A stretch of 64,000 nucleotides of DNA from G965197405 sp965197405 (GCA_965197405.1 OZ240206.1:1922001-1986000); one strand, 5' to 3'. Counted from the first letter of the stretch, positions 42,475 to 54,026 are shown. The notes: generated by a model not told the origin, from the letters alone. Numbers and translations are program-made.

Positions 42475-44859
42475 TCATAGCGTCTCTCGCTCCTGCCCCT
42501 TCGCCATGCGGTATCCGACGCGGGGCTCGTTGAGGATGTAGGTGGGGTTGTTGGCGTCGTCGCCCAGCTTGCGGCGGAGTTGCTTGGCGGCGGTGCGGAC
42601 CCGCCGCGAGTCGCCGGATCTCCGCAGGCCCCAGACCCGTTGCAGCAGCCGGTCGTACGTCATCACGCGACCGGCGTTGGCCGATAGCTCGAAGAGCAGC
42701 CCGTACTCGATGGCGGTCAGCTGCACGGGACACCCGGCCAGCCTCACGCGCCGCTCGGCGTAGTCGACGGTCAGGTCTCCAAACACGTAGGGTTGCGACG
42801 GCTCGGCCCATTCGGGCGCTTCCCGCTTGCGCAGGGCCGCCTTGATCCTCGCCACAAGCTCAGTCGGTGAGAAGGGCTTGACCACGTAGTCGTCGGCTCC
42901 ATTCTCGAAGGCCCTGGCAATGATCTCCTCCTGGCCGTAGGCCGACAGGAATATGACCGGCACGTCGGTCATATCGAGGATGTCCCCCATCAGCTCGATT
43001 CCGTCGGTCCCAGGCAGCATCAGGTCCAGCAGCACCAGGTGGGGGTCGTTCGCTTCCACGAGGCTCGCCGCCTCCTGCGGGTCGCCGGTCACAATCGGCG
43101 CGTAGCCCGCCCCGGCGAGCGCGTCCCGGACGTACCTCAGCGTCTGCGGGTCGTCGTCCACGCAGAGCACGCGCGTCCGCTCCTTCTCCGCCCTCTCCCG
43201 GCGGGCGGAGAGCCGGGGGACACCGGCTACGGCATCCCCGGCCACCGGAATCGTGAAGGTGAACCGCGCCCCCAGGCCAAGCCCGTCGCTCTCGGCCCAG
43301 ATGCGTCCCCCGTGGGCCTCCACAATCCCCTTGCAAATGGCGAGGCCGAGGCCGGACCCCGCGATGTCCCGTCTCCGGTCTTCGCCGTCGATGCGGGAGA
43401 ACTTCCGAAACAGGTGCGGCAGCCGCTCGGCGGCTATCCCCCGGCCCTCGTCGGTGACCGAGACGGCCACGTGGTAGCCCTCCCGCACGGCGGACACCCC
43501 TATGGCCGACGCCTCGTGAGAGTTCCAGGCCGCGTTGGAGAGCAGGTTGCTCAGCACCTGGACGACGCGCCTCCGGTCCGCCATGACCCTGGGCAGGTCC
43601 GGAGGGATGTCGATGTGCAGGTCGCTTCTGCCGCCACCGTTCTGGAACGCGCTCCTGGCCTCGTCCACCAGGCTCGCCACCTCCGCCGGCGCGGGGGCGA
43701 CCGACAGCTCGCCCGTCTCGATGCGCGCCACATCGAGCAGGTCGCCGATCAGGTCGCGCATGTAGTCGGCCTGCTCGCCGATGATGCGATAGAACTGGAG
43801 CATCTCGGCGGGGTCCAGGTCAGACGCCGCCTCGGTCAGCGTGGCGGCTGAGCCTTTGATGGCGGCCAGCGGGGTGCGCAGCTCGTGGCTCACCATGCCC
43901 AGGAACTCGGCCCGCAGCCGCTCCAGCTCCTCCATCGGCGTCATGTCCTGTATGGTCACGACCACCGACTCCACCTCGCCCTCCTCCAGGAAGATGGGCG
44001 TGGCGTTGACCAGGGTGGTGACGCTCCGCCCGTCGGGGGACTGGAGGACGATCTCCTCGGCCCGCACCGTCTCCCCCGTGCGCAGCCCCTGGGTCAGGGG
44101 GAACTCCACCAGGGAGACCTCCCGGCCATCGGCCCGCCGGAAGGTCAGCACCTCCAGCAGCTGCTCCGCCGTCCCGTCCGGCGCGCACAGGTCGCTGACG
44201 ATGCGCCTGGCCTCCCGGTTGATGGAGCGGACTTCGCCGGTGCCGGCGTCGAACACCATGACCCCCACGGGGGTGGTGTTCACCAGGGTCTCCAGGTCGG
44301 CCCTCGTCCGCTGCTCCTCCCGGTGCCTGCGGGCGTTGGCGATGACCAGCGCCGCCTGGGAGGCGAACATCACCAGGGTCTCCTCGTCCTCGGGGGTGAA
44401 CTCCAGCTCCTTCTCGCCCACGTAGAAGGCGCCGACGCTCTCCCCGAGGTGGCGGATGGGCGCGGCCAGGAAGGGCAGCGGGGAGCTCACCGCCATCGGC
44501 GGGTGGAACTCGGGCAGGCCCAACTCCCTGACGTAGCTGTGGAAGTCCCGCAGCCTCAGCGGTTCACCGATGCTGCTCAGGTACTCGAAGAACAGCATCC
44601 CGTTGGGAAATTCGGCGAACCGCCGGCTCTCCTCGGGAGTCAGCCCGGAATAGAGGAAGTCCTGTATCCGCCCCGATTCGTTTAGGAGGGTGATGACGCC
44701 GTAGCGCGCCCCGGTCAGCGAGCAGGCGGAGTCCAGCACCCCCTGGAGCACCGTGTCGAAGTCGAGGCTCTCGTTGATGCGCAGGCTGGCCTGGCTCAGC
44801 CGGGACAGCCGGTCGCGCAGCTCCGCTATCTCCCGAGCCTGATCGTCTGCTTGTTCCAT
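42475..44859 (-). CDS. Histidine kinase fused to receiver and OmpR-type DNA-binding domain
   Basis: ATG 44859 (GAGGAGG upstream) gives 794 residues. In order: short coiled coil; GAF domain (about 25-175; ARYGVITLLNESGRIQDFLY); PAS-like domain (about 190-305); HisKA with phospho-His 325 in GMVSHELRTPLAAIKG; HATPase with VLSNLLSNAAWNS and GSGLGLAICKGIVEAHGG; receiver with phospho-Asp 612 in LVLLDLMLPGTDG; and a C-terminal winged helix (about 695-790; VQLTAIEYGLLFELSANAGR, RVRTAAKQLRRKLG). Kinase, receiver and DNA output are one soluble protein with no membrane segment, so it should sense a cytosolic signal and act directly on promoters. Confidence 0.9.
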   Translation of the reverse strand: MEQADDQAREIAELRDRLSRLSQASLRINESLDFDTVLQGVLDSACSLTGARYGVITLLNESGRIQDFLYSGLTPEESRRFAEFPNGMLFFEYLSSIGEPLRLRDFHSYVRELGLPEFHPPMAVSSPLPFLAAPIRHLGESVGAFYVGEKELEFTPEDEETLVMFASQAALVIANARRHREEQRTRADLETLVNTTPVGVMVFDAGTGEVRSINREARRIVSDLCAPDGTAEQLLEVLTFRRADGREVSLVEFPLTQGLRTGETVRAEEIVLQSPDGRSVTTLVNATPIFLEEGEVESVVVTIQDMTPMEELERLRAEFLGMVSHELRTPLAAIKGSAATLTEAASDLDPAEMLQFYRIIGEQADYMRDLIGDLLDVARIETGELSVAPAPAEVASLVDEARSAFQNGGGRSDLHIDIPPDLPRVMADRRRVVQVLSNLLSNAAWNSHEASAIGVSAVREGYHVAVSVTDEGRGIAAERLPHLFRKFSRIDGEDRRRDIAGSGLGLAICKGIVEAHGGRIWAESDGLGLGARFTFTIPVAGDAVAGVPRLSARRERAEKERTRVLCVDDDPQTLRYVRDALAGAGYAPIVTGDPQEAASLVEANDPHLVLLDLMLPGTDGIELMGDILDMTDVPVIFLSAYGQEEIIARAFENGADDYVVKPFSPTELVARIKAALRKREAPEWAEPSQPYVFGDLTVDYAERRVRLAGCPVQLTAIEYGLLFELSANAGRVMTYDRLLQRVWGLRRSGDSRRVRTAAKQLRRKLGDDANNPTYILNEPRVGYRMAKGQERETL

Positions 44860-45013
44860 TTCCCTCCTCGAATCGGGCTGCCGATGACTCTGAGGTTGCC
44901 CGGCGCCGCCGCGCCGGATGCAGGATGCGAGAACGCGTGAGGCTCGGCCAGCCCCCGAATTATAGCTGGCCCAGGAAAAACTCACAACAGATTCGGTTGG
45001 AAAAGTCTTGACT

Positions 45014-45046
45014 CTCACAGATACCTCACAGACATTTTGGTAAAAT
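45014..45046 (+). promoter_or_regulatory. Tandem 11-bp direct repeat next to a -10 box
   Basis: CTCACAGATAC (45014-45024) is followed directly by CTCACAGACAT (45025-45035), then TAAAAT at 45041-45046. Head-to-tail 11-bp repeats at the -35 position are the usual binding pattern of OmpR/PhoB-type regulators. It lies between the kinase-regulator fusion (minus) and the giant surface protein (plus). The rest of 44860-45457 shows no gene; C-rich runs near 45191-45205 are unremarkable. Confidence 0.45.
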
Positions 45047-45457
45047 GCGGTGCATGGCTGCCCATTTTTCGGGAGATATTCGTTTGGCATTCGACAGGCC
45101 GATAGATGGAATAGAGACGGCGAACGCAGCGGCGGCCCATGTTGCCGTTAGCTCCGCGAGCCGGTCCGCCTTCCGTCGCGGCCTAGCACAGATGCCCCCC
45201 CCCCCCGATTTTCTCTCTCCTCTAGCGCACGAGCCACTTCCGGCTCATACCGGCAGGCATGGCTCCAACCTATCGCCGCTCTCTCTGAGCGCGCGCCCGA
45301 AATCTTCAGAACCCTCAAAGGACGCTCCCCTAGGCGATTGCCGCAGCCCCAAATCGGCGGCATTCAACCATGCACCACCCGACCCTGGTGCGTTGCGCGC
45401 CGGAGTCCGCGAACACCAGGCATCAACGCCCACCTTGCAACGCAAATGGAGTAAGGA

Positions 45458-48400
45458 ATGACTTATCAAGCGACTGTCCGACGCTTAACGCTCGTAACCG
45501 CCATTCTCGTGGCGATTGCGTTGACACTGTTCTTGACCGCCCCGTTCGGAAAGGGCGTTTCACTGGTACAAGCTAGTGCTGAGAACAACCCGGCCACCGG
45601 CGCGCCGACTGTCAGTGGCACGGCCCAGGTTGGCGAGACGCTAGCGGCGGACACCACGGGCATCGCCGACGCCGACGGGCTGAGAGGCGTGGCCTACAAC
45701 TACCAGTGGCTGTCTGACGACAGTGAAATCGACGGGGCGACGAGTTCTACCTACACGATCCAGGCTTCGGACAACGGCAAGGTGATCAAGGTGCAGGTCA
45801 CCTTCACCGACGACGCCGATAACGAGGAGACGCTGACCAGCGCGGCAACGGATGCGGTTGCAGCGGCGCCCACTCCCAACAGTCCGGTTACGAAAGCTTA
45901 CATCACGGTTGTAATAGCGAGCGGCGATGATACTGTCTCTTGGTCAGACCCCGGCGGATGCTCTTCTGACTACAACATCTATAAGGCGATCACCCCCTCT
46001 GATAACTACTCCGAGACATCCCATATCCACCTCGTTAGCGCAGCCCCTGGAAGCACCCAGGCAACCCTTGATATCTCCCACAGCGAAGATGACCAGTACC
46101 CCGCAGTCGAAGTGGAACTGTACTGCGGCACGTACGATGCTGCTTCAAGCCAAAACCTTCTAATTTCCTCAACGCAGCTCTCCATGGGAATCAACATCAG
46201 GGAAGGCACCTACTCGTCGGCGCCGCTGACAGCGCTGACCATCAGTTCTGGAATGCTGTCCCCTGATTTCGACAGAGGACTAGGCCGGTATTCCGCTGAA
46301 GTGCCGAGCGATGTTGAAGTAATCACCTTGGACCCGACCGTCTTGACCGGGTACCAAACCGACTTCGTCAAGAATCCAGGCTCGTATACGGTGACAGTTT
46401 GCTCAGGCCCCTGGTATCTCAATTGCGTCTACTCCTACGGAGACGGCACCACTACTGGCATCGTCCTGTCCGATGCTGACACGGACACCGAGGGCTTTCA
46501 GATTAACTTGGACCCGGGCGAAAACCGGCTGGGTATCGGCGTCCATAAAGGACCAGTGACTGCCTGGTCAGCAAAAACATACCGCCTGACGATCACCCGC
46601 GCCGCGAACACTCCGGCCACCGGTCAACCCACCATCAACGGAACGGCGCAGGTGGGTGAGGTGTTGGAAGTGGACACGTCGGGCATCGCCGACGCCGACG
46701 GGCTGGCCAACGTCACCTTCAGCTACCAGTGGCTGTCCAGCCGGGACACCGAAATCGGAGGGGCGACCAGTTCCACGTACACGCTCCAACCCTCCGACGA
46801 GGGCAAGACCATCAGTGTGCAGGTGAGCTTCAACGACGATGCCGATAACAAAGAGTCTCTGACCAGCGCGGCTACGGACGCAGTGGCGGCAGCGACGACT
46901 CCCAACACTCCGGCCACGGGCGCGCCCACCATCAGCGGCGCAGCCCAGGTGGGCAAGACGCTGACGGCCTCCACCTCCGGGATTGCGGATACCGACGGAC
47001 TGAGCGGCGCGACGTTCAGTTACCAGTGGCTTTCGAGCAGGGACACGGAAATCGGGGGAGCGACGAGCTTCACCTACACCCTGGTAGCCGCCGACGAGGG
47101 CAAGTCCGTCAAGGTGCGGGTGTCCTTCACCGACGACACGGGCAACCCGGAGACCCGCACCAGCGCACAGACGGCGACGGTGGAGGCTCGGGCCGACAGC
47201 GCGGGCATCTGCGACCGCACCGAGCGGGTGAGGGACAACATCATTGGCCTGCTGAACGCGCAAGACCTGGGCAGTTTGGGCATCACGGACTGCAGCGAGG
47301 TGACGGAGGAGTACCTGACCAGGATCAGGTTCCTGGACCTGACCAGTTCAGGGGTTAGCGGGAAGCTGACCTCATTGAAGTCCGGGGATTTCGAGGGGCT
47401 GTCGCGGATGAGCGAACTGAACCTGGACGACAACAGCCTGAGCAAACTGCCCGAGGGCGTGTTCGACGGGCTCTCCAGCCTGGAGAGTCTCACGATGCAA
47501 GGGAACGACCTGAGTTCATTGCCTGATGGCGTGTTCGACGACCTGACCAACCTGCACACCCTGGCGCTGTACGACAACGATCTTGCGGCATTGCCCGATG
47601 GGATATTTGACCAGTTGACCAAGTTGACCAAGCTGGCCATTTCAGGCAACAAGCTCACGGCGCTGCCGGATGGCGTGTTCAGTGGTATGTCGAAGCTGCA
47701 ATTGGTGAGCTTTTCGGGCAACCCGAGCGCGCCGTTCACCTTGTCGGCAGAACTGGAACGGCAGGGCGAAGACGGGGTTGTGGTCAAGGTTGCGGCGGGC
47801 GCGCCTTTCGCCATGACCGTCACGTTGTCGGCGGAAGGCGGAACGCTCTCGGCCACGACAGTTGTGATTGGCGGCGGCGACACAGAAAGCGCAGCTGTCA
47901 CGGTCACGCCGGAAGGCGCCGGGGCGGTGACGGTCAGCGTGGATTCGGCTGCTTTCCCCGATGCCGGTACAGTGCACGATGGCATCCGGACCGGGGTTGG
48001 CGAAAGCCTGACCCTGGAGGCCGCTGCATCCGGCATCTGCGACCGGACTGAGCAGGTGCGGGACGCGATTCTGGAGATGCTGGATCACGTAAGCGACTGT
48101 GCGGATGTTACTGCCGCGGACCTGTCCGGGATAACCGGGTTTCTGGGGTTCTCGAGCAATGAAGCTCTTACCCTCAAGTCCGGGGACTTCGCTGGCCTCG
48201 ACAACTTGAATACGTTGTTCCTGGACGGAAATCAACTAAGCGCGCTGCCTGAGGATGTGTTCGCCGGACTCGGCAGCCTGGAAGAGCTGTGGTTGAGCAG
48301 CAACCAGCTCAGCGAGTTGCCCGAGGATGTATTCGCCGGACTCGGCAGCCTGGAAGAGCTGTGGTTGAGCAGCAACCAGCTCAGCGAGTTGCCCGAGGAT

Positions 48401-51400
48401 GTATTCGCCGGACTCGGCAACTTGAAAATGTTGCGTCTGTCCGATAATGAACTAACCGCGCTGCCTGAGGATGTGTTCGATGGCTTGGAAAGCCTGGAAT
48501 CGTTGTTTTTGGGGGTGGCTAGTTATGGCAACCAACTCAGCGAGTTGCCTGAGGATGTGTTCGACGGCCTAAGCAACCTGCAACGGTTGAGGTTGTCCGA
48601 TAATGAACTAACCGCGCTGCCCGAGGACGTATTCGACGGCCTGGACAGCCTGGAAGAGTTGCGCCTATTCAGGAATCGGATCAGCACGCTGTCCGAGGAC
48701 GTATTCGATGGCCTGGACAGCCTGGAAGACTTGCACCTAGGCGATAATCAGATCAGCACGCTGCCCGAAGATGTGTTCGACGGCCTCGGCAGCCTGGAAG
48801 AGCTGTGGTTGAACTATAACCAGTTCAGCGAGTTGCCCGAAGATGTGTTTGACGGCCTCGGCAGCTTGGAAAATTTGCAACTGAACGGCAACCAGATAAG
48901 CGTGTTGCCCGAGAATGTGTTCGACAGCCTCATCAGCCTGAGAACTTTGGGCCTGTCCAGGAACCAGATAGGCGTGTTGCCCGATGATGTATTCGACGGC
49001 CTAGACAGCCTGACTTTTCTGAATTTGGACCTCAACCAGATAAGTGTGTTGCCCGATGATGTATTCACCGGACTCCACAGCCTGACACAGCTGTTAGTTG
49101 CCAACAATCAGATAGCCGGGCTTCCCGAGGGCGTATTCGATGGACTTTCCCTGCTATACCGACTGGAACTGAACGGCAACCAGCTCAGCGAGTTGCCCGA
49201 AGGCGTATTCGACGGACTTGGCAGCTTGCTCCAGTTGTGGCTGTCAAACAATCCTGGCGCACCATTCACCTTTACTGCGGAACTGGAGCAACGAGGCGAT
49301 AATGTCATCATCGTCAAGGTTGCCCACGGCGTTCCGATATCCATGTCGGTAAGCCTGTCGGCTGCGGGTGGCATCCTTTCTGACGATATCGCCACCGTCG
49401 CCGGCGGTAGCGCGGAGAGCGATGCCATTACAGTTACCGCCACGGGCGGTGGTGAGGTCACCGTTAGTGTTGAGTCGGCTGATTTCGTTGCGACCCATCC
49501 TCATAACTTCACCGGCATTCAGACAGGTCTCGGGAACCCTCTTACACTGGGAGAGTATTCGGACAGCAATACCCCGGCCGCCGGCGCGCCGACCATCAGA
49601 GGCACGGCGCAAGTGGGCCAGACGCTGACGGCGGGCACGGCGGACATCGTGGACGCGGACGGACTTACCGGCGCGACGTTCACCTACCAGTGGGTATCCA
49701 GTGACGGAACAGCCGATACGGACATTACGGATATAGAGAGGGCGACCGGCTCGACCTTCACCCTCGTAGCCGTCGATAAGGGCAAGGCCATCAAGGTCAG
49801 AGTGACCTTCACCGACGATGGCGGCAACGAGGAGACGCTCACCAGCGCGCCCACGGAGCCGGTGTTTGGCGACGGCCTGCCGGGAGCGCCCCGCAACCTC
49901 ACCGCCACCCCGGGAAACAAGGAGATCACCCTGTCCTGGGACCCGCCCGACGACAACGGCAACGCTCCCGCGACGAGATACCGCATCGAGTGGAGGGTCG
50001 ACGGCAAGGACTACGACAGGAACGATTGGGGCACAGCGCAAGAGACGACATATACGACGAACGACCAGGCCAATCTGGCCAATGGAGTCAAGTACTTCTT
50101 CCGGGTAAAGGCCGAGAACGATGACGGCAATAGCTACGGGCCATACGGACCGGCCTCCGAGGAGGTGAGCGCCACTCCCACCTCCGGCTCGGCGGTGGAC
50201 CTGGACACGCCGGTCTTGTCGGACACGGAGAACCTGCATCACGGCATGGTGAAGCTGGACTGGCAGGACATAGAGGACGCCGGGTGGTACGTGGTCCAGT
50301 ACTACCACCTCGAAGACGAAGAGTGGTTGGACCTGCCCGCCGAGGGAGTGGACATCGCGTTCCACGGATCGAGCGCGGTGGTGAGCAACCTGCATGGGCT
50401 CTCGTGGCTACTTGTTCGAGCGATGAGCTGTGCGGGAGCATCGGAGTGGTCGCAGATCGAGCAGCTGTTCGGGACCAATGCGTCGGACTGGGAGGGCGTG
50501 CCCGTACCGGAGGTGGAGGAGGGCGACGAGATCGAGCCATGCCCCGTGGTCCTGGGCACTCCGGTGCTGTCGGACACGGAAGACCTGCATCACGGCATGG
50601 TGCAGTTGGACTGGCAGGACATAGAGGACGCCGGGTGGTACGTGGTCCAGTACTACCACCTCGAAGACGGGGAGTGGCTGGACCTGCCCGCCGAGGGAGT
50701 GGACATCGCGTTCCACGGTTCAAGCGCGGTGGTGAGCAACCTGCATGGGCTCTCGTGGCTGAGGGTTGGTGCGGCGAGCTGCGACGGGGCATCGGAATGG
50801 TCGCAGATCGAGGAGTTGTACGGGACCAATGCATCGGACTGGAAGGGTGTGCCCGTACCCGAGGTGGCGGAGGGCGACGAGATCGAGCCATGCTCAGAAG
50901 AAGCGGACACGTCTGAAAACAGTCTCCCCACGGGCGCTCCCGCCATCAGCGGGACGGCGCAGGTGGGCGAAACGCTGACGGCGAACACATCGGGCATCGC
51001 CGACGCGGACGGGCTTAGCAACGTCCAGTACGAGTACCAGTGGCTTGCAGACGACTCCGACATCGCGGGAGCGACCAACGCCACCTACACGCTGGCCGGT
51101 AGCGAAGAGAGCAAGGCCATCACCGTGCGGGTGAGCTTCACCGACGACGAGGGCAATGAAGAGACGCTGACCAGCACGGCAACGGACGCGGTGTCGGCAG
51201 CGCCCACGCCCAATTCTCCCGCCACCGGAGCGCCCACCATCAGCGGAACGGCACAGGTGGGCGAGACGCTGACGGCGGACACGTCGGGCATCGCCGATGC
51301 TGACGGTCTTGCAAATGCCACCTTCAGCTACCAGTGGCTTGCCGACGATACAGACATCGCAGGCGCTACCGGCTTGACCTACACCCTGACCGATAGCGAA

Positions 51401-52106
51401 GAAAGCAAGGCCATCAAGGTGCAGGTGTCCTTCACCGACGACGCCGATAACAGGGAGACGCTTACCAGCGCGGCGACGGGCGCGGTGGCCGATGCGCAAC
51501 CCACGGAGCCGCCGGACAAGCCCACGGGCCTCGACGCCACGGCGACCCACGACTCGGTGACCCTCACCTGGGACGACCCCGGCGACGACTCCATCACCGG
51601 CTACGTCATCCTGCGGCGCATTCCCGGGGTGGACCCGGAGGGCCACTTCGATGTGCTGGTGGCGAACACGGGGACGGCGGCAACCACCTACACCGACGAC
51701 ACCGTGTCGGCTGAGACTCGTTACACCTACCGTGATCAAGGCCATCAATGGGGCCGGAACGAGTGAACGCTCCCGCTGGTTCCACATCGACACTCCGGCA
51801 GCGCCCGTCCCCGACCAGCCCACGGGCCTCGAAGCCACGGAGTCGCACGGCCAGGTGGTCCTCACCTGGGACGACCCCGGCGACGACTCCATCACCGGCT
51901 ACGTGATACTGCGGCGCGTCCGCGAGAACAATACCGGGGGCGACTTCAGTGTATTGGTCGCGGACACCGGCACAGCGGCGCTGACCTACACCGACGACAC
52001 GGTGGAGGCCGGCCTCACCTACACCTACCGCATCAAGGCCATCAACGAGCACGGAACAAGCGAGCGGTCCCGCTGGTACCACATCGACATCCCGGAGGCC
52101 CCGTAG
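45458..52106 (+). pseudogene. Giant secreted Ig-like/LRR/FN3 surface protein, one frameshift near 51731
   Basis: A Sec signal (LTLVTAILVAIALTLFLTAP) opens 2102 residues in the first frame, ending at 51766. The following frame continues the same protein (IKAINGAGTSERSRW) to TAG 52106, so about 2215 residues in all; the shift lies near CGTGATCAAG (51731-51740). Order: Ig-like repeats (GAPTVSGTAQVGETL type), an FN3-like and a cadherin-like segment, two more Ig-like, 5 LRRs (about 645-755), a beta domain, 15 LRRs (about 911-1264), the same beta domain, Ig-like, FN3, two near-identical 115-residue modules (LSDTENLHHGMVKLDWQD), two Ig-like and FN3 repeats. No anchor is visible. Adhesion or capture at the cell surface is inferred. 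Confidence 0.85.
48260..48403 (+). repeat. 72-bp tandem duplication within the LRR region
   Basis: Two successive 72-bp units (48260-48331, 48332-48403) are identical or nearly so and begin TTCGCCGGACTCGGCAGCCT. Each encodes exactly one 24-residue LRR. This marks a recent in-frame expansion; neighbouring LRRs have diverged more. Confidence 0.9.
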
Positions 52107-52374
52107 CAGATAGCGAGGACTGCGAAGGTCAGGGAGCCGTCCGCACGAGCGACGGCAGAAAGCTGCCCGACGAGTCGGCGCCGACCGTCAGCGGTCGGGG
52201 CCGGTAGAGGGCAACGAAAAAAGCCCGCACACATGGAAGGAGATGGGGAGGCCGCCACCCTTCGGCAAGCAGGGCGGCGGCCTCCCCGAAGGTTCCGGGT
52301 TGGACCGACTGCGGGCGCTTGCGCTCCGCACACCGTCCCGCATGGGGTTTCCGTCCTGCGGAAGGACCGGCTCG

Positions 52375-52773
52375 ATGCCAAGACAGCGAGTTGACCACAG
52401 CAGAATAGTCTACGTCGTGCCCCCCGACCTCCCGGAGCGGCTGAAGCGGTTCCAAGAGGAGTCGGACCTGCCGTGGGCGGAGATCGCCCGCCGTCTGGGG
52501 ACCTATCCCCACACCGTGAAGCGGTGGTGGAAGGAAGGGGTGCGGCCCCATTTCCGGCACCAGATGGCTCTGCTGGACTTGGCCGACGACCTGGGCCTGG
52601 GCCATCTGTTCACCGACTGGAGCATCCGGCGCGAAACGGGGAATGGGACGCCCGGCTCCGCCGGGGACGAGCGCAGCTCCGCGAGGGTCCTCAGACCGAC
52701 CGCCCCGCCGCGATGCAAGAGCCCAAAGCGAAAGGCGGCGCATCGGCGAGGCGCCCGCGACCGAAGGGGCTGA
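52375..52773 (+). CDS. Small HTH DNA-binding protein
   Basis: From ATG 52375 the protein has 132 residues. The helix-turn-helix is LPWAEIARRLGTYPHTVKRW near residue 35, followed by HQMALLDLADDLGLGHLF; the C-terminus is Arg/Lys-rich and probably disordered. GGAAGG lies about ten bases upstream. It converges on the four-HTH gene with a hairpin between. A regulator of the adjoining mobile region is the likely role. Confidence 0.65.
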   Translation: MPRQRVDHSRIVYVVPPDLPERLKRFQEESDLPWAEIARRLGTYPHTVKRWWKEGVRPHFRHQMALLDLADDLGLGHLFTDWSIRRETGNGTPGSAGDERSSARVLRPTAPPRCKSPKRKAAHRRGARDRRG

Positions 52774-52805
52774 AACGCAAAAAAGGCGGCATACATTGGC
52801 GTGCC

Positions 52806-52840
52806 GGGGGAAGGACACCGAATTGCGGTGTCCTTCCCCC
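52806..52840. terminator. Bidirectional hairpin between convergent HTH genes
   Basis: GGGGGAAGGACACCG, loop AATTG and CGGTGTCCTTCCCCC form a 15-bp perfect stem, placed between the stops of two converging genes (52773 and 52847). It lacks a T-tract in either direction, so it is not a classic intrinsic terminator. Confidence 0.65.
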
Positions 52841-52846
52841 GCGTCT

Positions 52847-53872
52847 CTAGGCGGCGGCCGGCTCCGGCTGCTTCAGCATGGCGGAGTAGCCCGGCATCAG
52901 GACGGGCGTCATCGACAACCGGCCTGCGCCGTCGTACCCGGCGCGGTAGGCGTACTCCGCCTTCGCGCCCCAGGGCACCCGGCCGCCGACCCGGACGGCG
53001 GGGCCTCCGGGCCTGCCGCTGCGCCCCGGCCCACCCGCGCCGTGCACCACCATGCCGCTCCGCTCGCCCTTCCGCCAGCCCAGCACCTTCACCTCGGCGG
53101 GCATGACCCGCTCCTCCGACTTCGCGCGCCGGAACAGCACGGCGTGCAGCCTCTTCAGCACGCCCGCCGACGGAGTGGACTTGCCGTTCATGATCTGGGA
53201 GAGGTACGAGGAGCTGATGCCGGCGCGCCGGGCGACCTCGTTCTGGCTGAAGCCATGGGCGTCCATGCGGTCCCACACGGCCTTCGTGTCGACGCAGGCA
53301 AGCTGCGCGGACGCGACCGTCGCCTCGGCCTCCAGCGCCGCCTCGACCAGCGCCTGGACCCTCACGCCCATGCTCCTGCGGCCGCGGGACACCTCCGACA
53401 TGTAGCTGGCGGACACGCCGACCCGCTCGGCAAGCTCACGCATGGTCATGCCCAGGGCGCGGGCGCGCTCCCGGACGTAGGTGCTCTGCCCGTTCACCAC
53501 GCTCGCCGGGCGGTTGGCGCACTGTGCCGGGGCAACCTTCGCCGGGGACTTGAGCGCCGACTCGACCCTGGCCTGGACCTTCACGCCCATGTTCCTATGA
53601 CCCCGCGCCACCATTGACATGTAGCTGTTGGACACCCCAACCCGGTCGGCCAGGTCCCGCATGGTCATGCCCAGGGTGCGGGCGCGCTCCCGGATGAAGC
53701 TGCTCTCGCCGGTCACGGCGCCGCCCTGGCGGTAGACGATCCCCTGCCCGGGGACCTCTCCCAGGACCGCCATTACCTTCTCCCGCATCTTGGGCGTCCA
53801 CGGCCTGCCCCCGTTCGCAAACTGCGACAGGTAGCCCGCACTCACGCCCATCAGGGCCGCGAGCTCCTTCAT
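52847..53872 (-). CDS. Protein with four tandem XRE-type HTH domains
   Basis: The 341-residue protein holds four helix-turn-helix units: TMKELAALMGVSAGYLSQF near residue 1-20, TMRDLADRVGVSNSYMSMV near 70, TMRELAERVGVSASYMSEV near 140 and SQNEVARRAGISSSYLSQI near 208; units two and three with their flanks are near duplicates. The C-terminus is Gly/Pro-rich. ATG 53872 is the first start in this frame, but in-frame codons before it still read RELRAAARRRGV, like part of the first HTH, and a strong AGAAGGAGG site stands at ATG 53972 in another frame. A frameshift near 53880-53950 may hide the true N-terminus. Confidence 0.75.
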   Translation of the reverse strand: MKELAALMGVSAGYLSQFANGGRPWTPKMREKVMAVLGEVPGQGIVYRQGGAVTGESSFIRERARTLGMTMRDLADRVGVSNSYMSMVARGHRNMGVKVQARVESALKSPAKVAPAQCANRPASVVNGQSTYVRERARALGMTMRELAERVGVSASYMSEVSRGRRSMGVRVQALVEAALEAEATVASAQLACVDTKAVWDRMDAHGFSQNEVARRAGISSSYLSQIMNGKSTPSAGVLKRLHAVLFRRAKSEERVMPAEVKVLGWRKGERSGMVVHGAGGPGRSGRPGGPAVRVGGRVPWGAKAEYAYRAGYDGAGRLSMTPVLMPGYSAMLKQPEPAAA

Positions 53873-54026
53873 GGTGACCCCCCGCCGCCTCGCAGCCGCC
53901 CGCAGCTCGCGTCTCCGCCGTCCTCGTCGTCTCCGTCGTCCGAGTGCCAGTCGTCTGTGTTGCCGTCGTCATCGGTCCGTCCTCCTTCTGTTGTGTTGTG
54001 TTGCCTTTGGCCTGCGCCCGTCTGCG

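Noticed and set aside
45180..45460. Small plus-strand coding region before the giant surface gene
   Set aside because: The frame lacks a ribosome site and any domain pattern; it ends at the start of the signal-peptide-bearing gene and looks like leader DNA.
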